Source of the DNA: Methanospirillum stamsii
GTDB taxonomy: Archaea > Halobacteriota > Methanomicrobia > Methanomicrobiales > Methanospirillaceae
Reading direction: 5' to 3'
Assembly: GCF_046244385.1 (NCBI RefSeq)
Contig: NZ_CP176366.1
Location: forward strand, 2,666,001 to 2,730,000
DNA length: 64,000 bases
A model generated the notes under the pieces. It saw only the letters and a list, made by a program, of their open reading frames with translations. It was not told where the DNA came from and made no database searches. Made by a program: the position numbers and the translations under genes. Positions within the stretch are counted from its first letter, which is position 1; the number at the start of each line of letters is the position of its first letter. Shown one piece after another: positions 35,876 to 44,778 of the stretch.

Positions 35876-37042
35876 ATGCATGACTTCTTTCCATATCTCC
35901 TGATAGCTGGGTTATCAGTATTTTTTTCCATGTTTATCCTCCCGGTGTCTGCAGTTATGATCATTGATTCTATCTCTCCTGATTATGGGTATAATAATGG
36001 GCAGGTTACGGTGACTGTAACCGGATCCGGGTTTGAAACCGAAGGAATTTGGACATCAATTTTGGAACACCCGGGGATAGTTCCAATTCAGTCATCATTG
36101 GTGAATATAATTTCTGACTCCCTGATAACCATAAAATTTGACCTGACTGGCCAGGTATATGCAGAGTATTCTCTTGTCATAATCACCGGTTTACATAATA
36201 GATATTCATGTCCAACTCCTTTCATCGTATATTATCCCTATCTTCCCGTTGTTGCAGAAATAATTCCGTCATCCGGCAGAATTGATGAAGAACCCTTTAC
36301 ATGTACAATTAATGGGGATAATTTCATCTATGGATCGTATGTACGGATGGTAAATTCCTCGGGAGAAATTGTGACAACGAGCAGCACAAACATCGATAAT
36401 AATCAGTTTACATCTGTTTTCTCACCCGGAATGAAGAAAGGCGACCAATACCTTGTGCAGGTAGTAAATCCTGATACCCAGTGTTCAGTTGATACCGTAT
36501 ATTTTACCGTGTATGATCTTCCTCCTGCTATATCAGATGTCAATCCCCGGACGTTGTATACTTCGGATTCTTTGTGTGAGATTTCTATCCGGGGTAATGG
36601 TTTTCTTTCAGGTTCGGTTGTGTCTCTTCTTGGTAATTCTGGTGGGATGAGGATCTCAAACAAAACTCCAACGATTGTCTCTGCTGATGGAAAGATAATT
36701 ACTGCTTCTTTTGATCTCTCCGGATTCATGACCGGAGAATATCATGTTATCGTGGAGAATCCTGATGGGCAGTGTTCAACAGATACGGTGTTTTTACAGG
36801 TTAAGGAGCCAGAAAAAAGATCGTTCAAGGTGACAGTCGCTCCAGGTCCGGGCGGAAATACTATTCCATATGGGGTGGTCACGGTTTTAGAATCTTCTAC
36901 TCTTGCAGTATCCTGGACTCCGGATTCCGGGTATGAAGTATGTGAGGTATATCTTGACGGGCTTATACAGAAAAACCATAATTCTTGTATAATCGAGGAT
37001 ATCCGGGGAGATCATGAGATCTATGTGGAGTTTAAAAAGTAA
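35876..37042 (+). CDS. Secreted protein with three IPT/TIG-like domains
   Basis: The 388-residue protein has a signal peptide (YLLIAGLSVFFSMFILPVSAVM), then three IPT/TIG-type beta domains starting at about residues 30, 120 and 215 (IDSISPDYGYNNGQVTVTVTG, EIIPSSGRIDEEPFTCTING, DVNPRTLYTSDSLCEISIRG). The last 75 residues (FKVTVAPGPGGNTIPYGVVT ... GDHEIYVEFKK) are a domain of the kind found as repeats in bacterial surface proteins. No membrane anchor is visible. It is probably exported to the envelope or medium. Confidence 0.78.
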   Translation: MHDFFPYLLIAGLSVFFSMFILPVSAVMIIDSISPDYGYNNGQVTVTVTGSGFETEGIWTSILEHPGIVPIQSSLVNIISDSLITIKFDLTGQVYAEYSLVIITGLHNRYSCPTPFIVYYPYLPVVAEIIPSSGRIDEEPFTCTINGDNFIYGSYVRMVNSSGEIVTTSSTNIDNNQFTSVFSPGMKKGDQYLVQVVNPDTQCSVDTVYFTVYDLPPAISDVNPRTLYTSDSLCEISIRGNGFLSGSVVSLLGNSGGMRISNKTPTIVSADGKIITASFDLSGFMTGEYHVIVENPDGQCSTDTVFLQVKEPEKRSFKVTVAPGPGGNTIPYGVVTVLESSTLAVSWTPDSGYEVCEVYLDGLIQKNHNSCIIEDIRGDHEIYVEFKK

Positions 37043-37176
37043 TAATCGAGCAGATACCCTTCGGTTTTTGTTGTAGTTGTGCTGAAAGGGCATCCACTTT
37101 TGATTTTGAGTATTCAGTTCGGGTTCATGAAAAATTTTATCCTTTACAACACTGATACCCATGTTGTTGTATTATT

Positions 37177-37431
37177 ATGGCTGATTGTGAAAAACTTGAA
37201 AAGTGTCCTTTTTTTAATGCTTATAAGGATGATGAGAAGATTTGGCCTTTGATTAAAGGATTCACTGTTCTGTACTGTAAAGGTAGCAAGCAGGATGATT
37301 GTATCCGGAAACAAATCAGCAGTAAATTTGGTGCAGATAAAGTGCCTGTTAATATGATGCCAAATGGAAAAGCACTTCCGGGAACCGGGAAAGAGGAATG
37401 GGATCAAAAAGTAATCGAATTTCTCTCATAA
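37177..37431 (+). CDS. Small cysteine-containing protein
   Basis: The 84-residue protein starts MADCEKLEKCPFFNAYK and has cysteines at positions 4, 10, 34 and 42. This four-cysteine spacing occurs in small uncharacterised proteins of methanogens and anaerobic bacteria and could hold a metal or cluster. It has no signal peptide. I cannot give a function. It is monocistronic. Confidence 0.65.
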   Translation: MADCEKLEKCPFFNAYKDDEKIWPLIKGFTVLYCKGSKQDDCIRKQISSKFGADKVPVNMMPNGKALPGTGKEEWDQKVIEFLS

Positions 37432-37616
37432 ATTATTTATATTATAAATGGTGTATCTGGTTAATTCCGGGAATCAGGATAGATCTGATTGGCTTTTTTT
37501 AAGTGTGAAGTAACTCTATATGGATTTTTTTATCAACCACCTAATAACAGACCGGAATAAATCATTAATGACCTTTTATGAGGGTTATATTTAAAAGGAG
37601 CGTAATTTCTGTATTA

Positions 37617-37988
37617 TCAGACAACTGCAATTCCGTCCTGTGAAACCTGTTGAATAAATAAAAATTTTTTCATCATTCTGAATTGTTCTTCAGTCATTAC
37701 TTTTGCAGAGATCATAATCCCAAATTCCGGATAGATATCATATCCCATGGCCATAATCGTTTTTTTGATATTCCATGAGTCGTCAGTGGTAAAAATCAGG
37801 ATATCAACATCAGATCCCTGATGAAAATCCCCCCGGGCATATGAGCCATATAAAATGATTTTAACAATTTTTTCGGGAAATTCAGATAAAATTTTATGAG
37901 TGAATTGTATTATTACTTTTTTTACATCCGGAGGGATTAAAAATCCCTGATCGTCATCAAAGAATTTGTTATTAAATTGATTTGTCAT
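37617..37988 (-). CDS. Minimal nucleotidyltransferase, no visible HEPN partner
   Basis: The 123-residue protein carries ILYGSYARGDFHQGSDVDILIF near residue 42, the GS...DxD motif of MNT-type nucleotidyltransferases. The C-terminus (MTEEQFRMMKKFLFIQQV) forms the usual helix. No HEPN gene follows at 37440-37616, or precedes it. It may be an orphan antitoxin or act on a distant partner. Confidence 0.8.
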   Translation of the reverse strand: MTNQFNNKFFDDDQGFLIPPDVKKVIIQFTHKILSEFPEKIVKIILYGSYARGDFHQGSDVDILIFTTDDSWNIKKTIMAMGYDIYPEFGIMISAKVMTEEQFRMMKKFLFIQQVSQDGIAVV

Positions 37989-38576
37989 ATCATCGGTTTA
38001 TGATTAGTGCCATAATGTGATACTCATTATCATTAAATTTGTTTATACTTGTCATGAGGATGATTGAGGGTACTTCAAGGATTAATTAATATGGATGAAA
38101 ATAATTTATAAATTATAACTATCAGAGATATCATCCATATTGTTCCTTCTTGTTTTGTAATAATTTAGTGTTTTTGTTAATTTAAAAGAACCACTTGGCT
38201 TATCTGTAATTATCATTTTCCTATTGATAATTTCTCAAGGTTCAATTCCATCGTATACTTTCACAATATCCCACATGAAAATAATATCACAGCATCAGGG
38301 ATTCTCCGCTACGGAAAAGTTCTATCTCTGTTTTAATTCAATCATACCTTCGTAGAAGATTTGTTATGATTATACTGGCAGTTTGGCGAAGGGGAAGACT
38401 CAATCGAGCAGAATTCGGTCTATTTAATTGCCTGTTATTGGGAATTAGCATAAATCCAAAATAAATTAGGTTTTTTATGATTATACCCGGATAATAAGAA
38501 GATATTCAATGTTTTCTCCTGTTATATTATCATATGTTCATGATAGATTTTTATGTCCATGTGTAATCATGTATGT
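37989..38576. other. AT-rich gene-poor stretch
   Basis: About 590 bp of low GC have no gene I can support. A 32-codon frame starting at about 38364 (MIILAVWRRGRLNRAEF) has no known motif. The composition and the neighbours suggest decayed mobile or toxin-antitoxin DNA. Confidence 0.4.
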
Positions 38577-38804
38577 ATGGCAACAAAAACAATTACCATT
38601 ACTTTAGAGGCATATACTCGGTTAAAACAATTAAAAAAAGATGACGGTGAAAGTTTTTCTGATCTAATTATTAGGATTATTCCGGAAAGAAGAAAACTCT
38701 CCGATATTCTCTCCAATTATGAACCAAATGATGACCTTGCGATGAGTATTAAAAGTGCTTCAGAAGAAAATCGGTCCAGTACATTGGGAGAAATATCATT
38801 CTGA
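38577..38804 (+). CDS. vapB: VapB-type antitoxin (DUF217)
   Basis: The protein from ATG 38577 is 75 residues, beginning MATKTITITLEAYTRLKQL and then GESFSDLIIRIIP, the conserved start of archaeal DUF217 antitoxins, which form ribbon-helix-helix-like DNA-binding dimers. The upstream in-frame ATG at 38553 would add eight residues not seen in relatives. Its stop overlaps the start of the VapC remnant (TGATG). The antitoxin is complete; the toxin is not. Confidence 0.82.
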   Translation: MATKTITITLEAYTRLKQLKKDDGESFSDLIIRIIPERRKLSDILSNYEPNDDLAMSIKSASEENRSSTLGEISF

Positions 38805-38893
38805 TGGTTGTGCTGGAAGTGTGATTTCTTATAGATCTAATCAAAAAAGCTAAAAAGGAAATGATTACGCTAGTTGGCATTAGAAGAAGATAA
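38804..38893 (+). pseudogene. VapC toxin remnant
   Basis: Directly after VapB the codons read MVVLEV-stop-FLIDLIKKAKKEMIT, matching the first 20 residues of PIN toxins of this type (expected MVVLDTSFLIDLIKK). The catalytic Asp has become Glu and a TGA replaces the next but one codon. After about 22 codons the similarity ends and the frame closes at 38891-38893. Only the head of the toxin survives. Confidence 0.75.
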
Positions 38894-38932
38894 TGGTATG
38901 ATATATACCACAATTGTTAAGGTTCCGTTAAT

Positions 38933-38957
38933 CTACCACGGCTGATGATAGTGGTAG
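38933..38957. repeat. Small hairpin
   Basis: CTACCAC at 38933-38939 pairs perfectly with GTGGTAG at 38951-38957 around an 11-nt loop. It lies in the non-coding stretch after the VapC remnant. No T-run follows directly, so it is not a clear terminator. Confidence 0.35.
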
Positions 38958-39022
38958 AAAGATGTAATTAAAATATCTATTGATTAGATCAAAAAAACTA
39001 GAATAATAACTGCTTTCATAGC

Positions 39023-39093
39023 GGCTCGCTATTGACTCAAAAAAAGTTTTTCGATATAATATAAGGATCAGATCTATAGTTTAATAGCGAGCC
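39023..39093. repeat. 11-bp perfect inverted repeat in a long leader region
   Basis: GGCTCGCTATT at 39023-39033 and AATAGCGAGCC at 39083-39093 are exact inverted copies separated by 49 bp. Each copy is followed on the plus strand by a second complementary pair (GACTCAA at 39034-39040, TTGAGTG at 39094-39100), in a different nesting. The element lies about 290 bp before the protease gene. It may be a small decayed mobile element, a regulatory site, or an RNA hairpin. The core recurs at about 51.06 kb. Confidence 0.55.
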
Positions 39094-39384
39094 TTGAGTG
39101 AATCAGGTTTAACCCTTTTTATGTCAAATAGAGCATGAATAGTCTATTTTTTTACCGGAATGGAATTAGTGGTTATAAAAAAGCGAAAATTACTCTTTAT
39201 TTTTAAATTTATGGTTGAATAATCATATTAAACCGCGAGAGTTTTTTATTAGATGATTATGTCTTAAATTTGAGATGAAATGAATTTATATATGCTTTCT
39301 AAATTATGATATTCATATAATTATCAATATAATAAGTTTTTTATTCTTTTAAAATAATATTTTGCACAATAGTTGGGTGTGACA

Positions 39385-41382
39385 ATGAATAAGTTATGGG
39401 GATGGGTTCTAGTTATCTTGACAATCATATCGATGGTTATTACGCTTTCAGCCGCTGATTCTCTTACGATATATCCGGATGTGCTTTATCAGGATATGCC
39501 GGTAGTGATTGAATACACCGGATTTACTGATGGGGAGAGTATTGTTGCTGATTTTGATTTATCTTTTATTACAGAATCAGATACGAAATCCGGGATTACT
39601 GATGGATTTATTCTGTATCCTTTCACTACTGATGATGGTAAGATTTCTGCATTTTCGGGAGATCTAGTAGTGAATGGAGCTGCAGTTCCATCAAATGTAT
39701 ATTCAGATTTTTCTAACGGTCTTCTTTCCCTCTCACTTGCACAGGAGAGTAATGCAGCTGGAGAGTCTGGTAATGTTGCTTTCCGCTTTTCAGGCGTTAA
39801 AACTACAGGAGTAGATTCAGGCTCGATTAATTTTATTCCGGAATTATCCCCTGGGCAGGGAGTAATGAATGTAACGGTAACAATTGGAGATAAAACGGTA
39901 AGTAAACAGATCCCATATGAAACGGATATGTCTAATCCGGAGATTTCAAGCCAGGATTTAACTGATGATCAACAATTCACAGAATATGGAATTATGCATC
40001 AGACTCCTGAACAGATGCGGGAAGAACTTATGGAAATGCTTAATTCAGAGGCTCTTCCAAATGCACCGGTTACCCAGGATAAAGATTCAAAAAGTCTTCT
40101 TGTGAATGTTCCCTATGTACCTTCTGAACGAAATCAGGGGACCTGTGGTAATTGCTGGGCTTGGGCCTCTACCGGAGTAATTGAGACTGCTCATACTGTC
40201 CAGAATGGTGTAAAAGATCGTCTTTCGATACAATATGTGAATTCAAATCTGAATAACGGCGTTGGTGATAATTGGGCATGTGAAGGAGGAAGTGCCTCGA
40301 AATTTGTTGATTTCTACAGCAATCCCTTATATGATCAGGTTATCCCCTGGTCAAATACGAATGCTTCCTATCATGATGCAAATGCCTGTCCTGGTGGGGA
40401 TTGTTCAGCCGGAACAAAAATGCCTGCACAGTATATCGCAACCAATCCGAATTATCCAATTACTTCTATCTCTTCTTACTTGGTCCCTACCTATACTGTT
40501 ACTCAGGATCAGGCGATTGCGAATTTAAAGGCACAGATTGATGCAAACAAGGCTCTTTATTATGGATTCCGGCTTCCAACAATTGAGGCATGGAGTGAAT
40601 TCTCTGATTTCTGGAGAGATCAGGCTGAATCAGTTATCTGGGATCCGGATCCCTATAATGGTGCAGCAACCGATGCAGGCGGTCATGGAGTCCTTCTTGT
40701 AGGGTACAATGATACCAGTTCGAATCCTGATGAGCGGTACTGGGAGGTCCTGAACAGCTGGGGCAGCAATGCAAACCGTCCAAATGGGATATTCCGGTTA
40801 AAAATGAATATGAATTATGCTGGAAGTGGGATATACTGGAATAATTATTTTTACGCTATTGAAGTAGCATATACGCCCGGTGAAGGATATACTCTTGATG
40901 TACAGTCTGATGAAATTGGCTGGATTAATCCATCCGGGACGGTAGAAGTAGCAAAAGGAGCATCTCAAACGTTTACCTTTAATCCCACTGCAGGAGCAAG
41001 GGTAAAGAACCTGACCGTCGATGGGACTCCTGTTACATATAATTCTGATCTGACCTATACTTTACAGAATGTTCAAAAGGATTATACTATCCGGCTCAAT
41101 AATGAACCGCTTCCGGGTGTTGTAATTGCAGCGTTTGCTGCAGAGTCTGGTGGAGGTAATTCTGTGAAATTCAGTGATAAGTCCTTGGGCGATGCAAATA
41201 AATGGAAATGGGACTTTGGGGATGGTACAACCTCTAGTGAACAATCTCCCTTACACCCCTATGCACAGGCTGGAACATACACGGTATCGTTATGGGCAAG
41301 GAGTGATCTTTCCCAGAGCCAGGTTGTTAAGGGTAGTATCGAAGTACCTATGAAAGAAGGTTACACGTTTTCGAATGTGTAA
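39385..41382 (+). CDS. Secreted papain-like (C1A) protease with a C-terminal PKD module
   Basis: The 665-residue protein has a signal peptide (LWGWVLVILTIISMVITLSAA) and a prodomain-like region of about 200 residues. The C1A catalytic residues are Cys in QGTCGNCWAWAS near residue 258, His in GGHGVLLVGY near 433 and Asn in VLNSWGSN near 456. A C-terminal module follows from about 510: DEIGWINPSGTVEVA ... GARVKNLTV, then one PKD domain (WKWDFGDGTTSSEQSP). There is no terminal membrane helix. The same C-terminal module recurs in the next gene. The ATG at 39385 is chosen over an upstream TTG at 39373 since the signal peptide starts there. Confidence 0.87.
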   Translation: MNKLWGWVLVILTIISMVITLSAADSLTIYPDVLYQDMPVVIEYTGFTDGESIVADFDLSFITESDTKSGITDGFILYPFTTDDGKISAFSGDLVVNGAAVPSNVYSDFSNGLLSLSLAQESNAAGESGNVAFRFSGVKTTGVDSGSINFIPELSPGQGVMNVTVTIGDKTVSKQIPYETDMSNPEISSQDLTDDQQFTEYGIMHQTPEQMREELMEMLNSEALPNAPVTQDKDSKSLLVNVPYVPSERNQGTCGNCWAWASTGVIETAHTVQNGVKDRLSIQYVNSNLNNGVGDNWACEGGSASKFVDFYSNPLYDQVIPWSNTNASYHDANACPGGDCSAGTKMPAQYIATNPNYPITSISSYLVPTYTVTQDQAIANLKAQIDANKALYYGFRLPTIEAWSEFSDFWRDQAESVIWDPDPYNGAATDAGGHGVLLVGYNDTSSNPDERYWEVLNSWGSNANRPNGIFRLKMNMNYAGSGIYWNNYFYAIEVAYTPGEGYTLDVQSDEIGWINPSGTVEVAKGASQTFTFNPTAGARVKNLTVDGTPVTYNSDLTYTLQNVQKDYTIRLNNEPLPGVVIAAFAAESGGGNSVKFSDKSLGDANKWKWDFGDGTTSSEQSPLHPYAQAGTYTVSLWARSDLSQSQVVKGSIEVPMKEGYTFSNV

Positions 41383-41502
41383 TTTTCCAAAATTTTTTTT
41401 TGGACTAAAAATTCTTGATAATACATTTAATTAAACAGTATCTTTTTTAATCAGTCCTTATAATTTAAAAAGTAATATATATAATACAAAATAATATGGA
41501 TT

Positions 41503-44500
41503 ATGTTTTGGTGTTTCTCTCCGTCGATGGTCAGGGGGATCATTGTTCTCTTTATTCTGGTCTCTTGTTTATGCATCCCTTGTGTTTATGCTGATCTGGA
41601 TGCTAATGATTCGACGCTAAAATCGCAATTTTATGATAATGGCAATCTCATTGATGAACGTGAGATAGGTCCGGGTCTCCCCCCCGAAGGGTGGATAAGA
41701 GATGCAAATGTTCCGATTCTTGCTGAAATATCAGCCATAATGGTGAACAAAACCGATGTTCCTGCATTGGACTGGTCATATGGCTGTTCGGCTACTTCTG
41801 CAGCGATGTATTTTGGTTATTTTGATCGGAACGGGTATCCTAATTTTTATGTTGGTCCGACTAATGGAGGAGTTTTCCCCTTGAACAATTCGGTATGGGG
41901 TCCTTCGTTTGAAAGTCAGGGACAATGTCCACTGAGTGCCTCACAACTGGGTCTTGATGGGCGTGTTTCCAAAGGGCATAAAAATGACTATTATTCTGCA
42001 TATGGATCTACGACTGATCCTTATTACAGTGCCTGGTCAGAACATACTCCTTTAGATTGCATCGGTGATTATATGGGAACCAATCAGTATCAGAACTGGA
42101 GGAATTCTGATGGAAGCACTACTTTTTATTATAACAAAGATGGCTCTCCTTTGTATGATTATACCGGTAATGAATCTGTAAAAGGACGAGATGGTATTCA
42201 TGGGATGAAACTGTTTGCTGAGTCTCGTGGGTATTCAGTGCTTACAAATTATAATCAGTATATTTATGGGTACGGAGGGAATACCAAAGGATTTACCTAC
42301 GATCAGTATAAGGCAGAAATAGATGCTGGTTATCCAGTCCTTATTCAAGTACAAGGACATACCATGCTAGGTGTGGGGTATTCCACACCTAATACTGTCA
42401 TCCTCCATGATACCTGGGATTATACCTATCATACCATGACATGGGGTGGGACTTATGGCTCTAGTCCTGCCATGCAACATTATGCGGTGGGTGTCTTACA
42501 CCTTTCACCTGCTCCGGTTGTTACATCCATTAATCCTGTTTCTGGTCATATTGGTTCAGATGTTCATTTCAATATGACTGGAAGCAACTTTGCAAACGGA
42601 GCACGGGTAAACCTTACCAGCACTGGTAAGGCGACCATTACTACAACGGGAAGTTTGTCCGGAACTAATCTTACCGGTTCTTTTACAATACCTTCAACCG
42701 CCGTTGCAGGCATGCGAAATGTCAGTGTAAACCAGGGTGGAAAATTTAGTAATGATAACATTCAGTTTGAAATAAAAACACCAATAACTCCGTATGTATT
42801 GGGTATTATTCCTGGTACTGGCTCTGCCGGTTCAATAATACCAGTAAAACTGATCGGGGATAATTTTACGAATGGGGCAAAAATTGACCTGAGTCGGAAT
42901 GATGCGACTAACATTTCTACAACAGGCACCCTATCCGGAACTAATCTTACCAGTTCTCTTGACTTACCTGTAAGTTCAAAACAGGGTCTCTGGAACGTGA
43001 CAGTAAGTCAGGGTGGCAGGTATAGTAATAATAATGTCCAGTTTAATGTAACTGCCCCTGTTCCTCCGGTTGTCAACGGAATAAATCCTGACCATGGAAG
43101 TGTCGGAAGAAATGTTCCTTTCATTGTAACCGGCAGTAATTTTGGAAATGGTTCAATCATTAATCTTACCAGTGGTATTGAGAAAAATATCACATCACTC
43201 GGAATATTAATTGGGCCAAATCTAACCGGTTCCTTTGATTTACCGTTACTTGCACAAAAAGGCCTGTGGAATGTGACTGTTAATCACGGTGGATTATATA
43301 GCAATAATAATATTCAATTCAATGTAACTGCCCCTGTTCCTCCGGTGGTATCCGGAATTTTTCCAGATACAGGTAAAGCAGGGACTGATGTATCTTTCAA
43401 TATTACTGGCAGTTACTTTAAGGACGGTGCACAGATCAATTTAAGCCGTTTAAACCGGTCAAATCTGACATTTCCCAGTATGCTTTCAGGAAGCAACCTT
43501 ACTGTTTCTTTTAACCTACCTATAAGTGCAGAAAGAGGTCTGTGGAATGTTACAGTCAAACAGGATGGTTTATTCAGTAATAATAACATTCAGTTTAACA
43601 TTACTGCCCCACTCAAACCGGAAGTAACCGGGATTTATCCAAATTCAGGTCTGGCTGGCAGCACTTTTCCAGTCAATCTTACCGGGAATAATTTTGCAAC
43701 CGGGGCAATCATTAACTTGACAAAGATTGGTCAGTCGAATCTGACATTTACAGGTATCCTGTCCGGTAATAACCTGACAACACCTCTTTACCTTCCTCCC
43801 ACTTCCAGTATCGGTTATTGGAATGTCAGTGTAAACCAGGGAGGTCAGTTTAGTAATAACAATATCCAGTTCACCATTAATCCGGCTCTTCCGGTGATAA
43901 CAAATCTGAATCCTGGGGGCTGTCTACAGAACAACCACACTACTTCTTTCCCGGTAACTATTACCGGAACAGGTTTTGACACAGTTCCAGCATTAAATAA
44001 TGTGACAGTTGATGGTTCAGTTGTCTCCTATGTGGTCGAATCAGCTACTATAATCAATGCAACATTCCCGGAGACTGTTGACAATACTCTTGGCAATCAT
44101 CCGGTTATCGTTAAAGGAATAAGCGGGTCATCTGCTCCATCAAATTTTGTTGTATCTGCAAATGGCTTTACAATTAACGCATCATCTGATGGAATTGGTT
44201 GGATCAATCCTTCAGGAGTTTTTTCAGCAGATCCAGGCAGTTCACTTTCATTCACGTTCAACCCGACTGCAGGAGCCAGAGTAAAGAATCTTACCGTAAA
44301 TAATGAAGAGAAATCAACTGATTCACCATTTGTGATATCTTCAGTTGATAAAGATTATACTATCCGGCTCAATAATGAACCCCTTCCTGGTGTTGTAATT
44401 TCTGGATTTTCTGTTAAGTCAGGTGATGGTAATACTGTAACATTTTATGATGAATCCTTAGGTGGTGCAAATAAGTGGAAATGGGACTTTGGGGATGGTG

Positions 44501-44667
44501 CAACCTCTAGTGAACAGTATCCTCCTCCACATATCTATGCCCAGTCAGGAACATACACGGTATCATTATGGTCCAGGAATGATCTTTCCCAGAGTCAGGT
44601 TGTTATGGGTGACATTACCGTTCCGATGAGTACAGGAGCAGATTCGGTATTGTTCTTTGGTCCCTGA
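41503..44667 (+). CDS. Secreted C39-like protease with tandem IPT/TIG repeats
   Basis: The 1054-residue protein has a signal peptide (GIIVLFILVSCLCIPCVYA) and a C39-like peptidase domain: Cys in YGCSATSAAMYFGYFD near residue 89, His in QVQGHTMLGVGY near 286 and Asp in ILHDTWD near 303. Then come five tandem IPT/TIG-type domains of about 90 residues each, from about 340 to 790 (the pattern GxxG-S-x-V-x-F-x-x-x-G-x-N-F-x-x-G-A). A sixth divergent unit follows near 800-880. The C-terminus is the same GWINPSG plus PKD module as in the papain-like gene upstream. Many N-x-S/T sites suggest glycosylation. It probably cleaves or processes envelope proteins while tethered by its repeats. Confidence 0.85.
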   Translation: MFWCFSPSMVRGIIVLFILVSCLCIPCVYADLDANDSTLKSQFYDNGNLIDEREIGPGLPPEGWIRDANVPILAEISAIMVNKTDVPALDWSYGCSATSAAMYFGYFDRNGYPNFYVGPTNGGVFPLNNSVWGPSFESQGQCPLSASQLGLDGRVSKGHKNDYYSAYGSTTDPYYSAWSEHTPLDCIGDYMGTNQYQNWRNSDGSTTFYYNKDGSPLYDYTGNESVKGRDGIHGMKLFAESRGYSVLTNYNQYIYGYGGNTKGFTYDQYKAEIDAGYPVLIQVQGHTMLGVGYSTPNTVILHDTWDYTYHTMTWGGTYGSSPAMQHYAVGVLHLSPAPVVTSINPVSGHIGSDVHFNMTGSNFANGARVNLTSTGKATITTTGSLSGTNLTGSFTIPSTAVAGMRNVSVNQGGKFSNDNIQFEIKTPITPYVLGIIPGTGSAGSIIPVKLIGDNFTNGAKIDLSRNDATNISTTGTLSGTNLTSSLDLPVSSKQGLWNVTVSQGGRYSNNNVQFNVTAPVPPVVNGINPDHGSVGRNVPFIVTGSNFGNGSIINLTSGIEKNITSLGILIGPNLTGSFDLPLLAQKGLWNVTVNHGGLYSNNNIQFNVTAPVPPVVSGIFPDTGKAGTDVSFNITGSYFKDGAQINLSRLNRSNLTFPSMLSGSNLTVSFNLPISAERGLWNVTVKQDGLFSNNNIQFNITAPLKPEVTGIYPNSGLAGSTFPVNLTGNNFATGAIINLTKIGQSNLTFTGILSGNNLTTPLYLPPTSSIGYWNVSVNQGGQFSNNNIQFTINPALPVITNLNPGGCLQNNHTTSFPVTITGTGFDTVPALNNVTVDGSVVSYVVESATIINATFPETVDNTLGNHPVIVKGISGSSAPSNFVVSANGFTINASSDGIGWINPSGVFSADPGSSLSFTFNPTAGARVKNLTVNNEEKSTDSPFVISSVDKDYTIRLNNEPLPGVVISGFSVKSGDGNTVTFYDESLGGANKWKWDFGDGATSSEQYPPPHIYAQSGTYTVSLWSRNDLSQSQVVMGDITVPMSTGADSVLFFGP
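43045..43346 (+). repeat. Direct repeats inside the IPT array
   Basis: The 26 bases at 43045-43070 recur identically at 43321-43346, with repeat-like sequence in between. The copies lie at the same place of successive IPT/TIG units. This is DNA-level evidence for recent unit duplication or gene conversion, and such arrays can change copy number. Confidence 0.7.
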
Positions 44668-44778
44668 ATCTTTATTCCTGTTTCAATTTTTTTAATTTGA
44701 TAATTATCAAAAAATTACACATAATCGAAACATTTATCTATTTTTATATATCATTTTCTATATTTATTGGTGGGTGTA

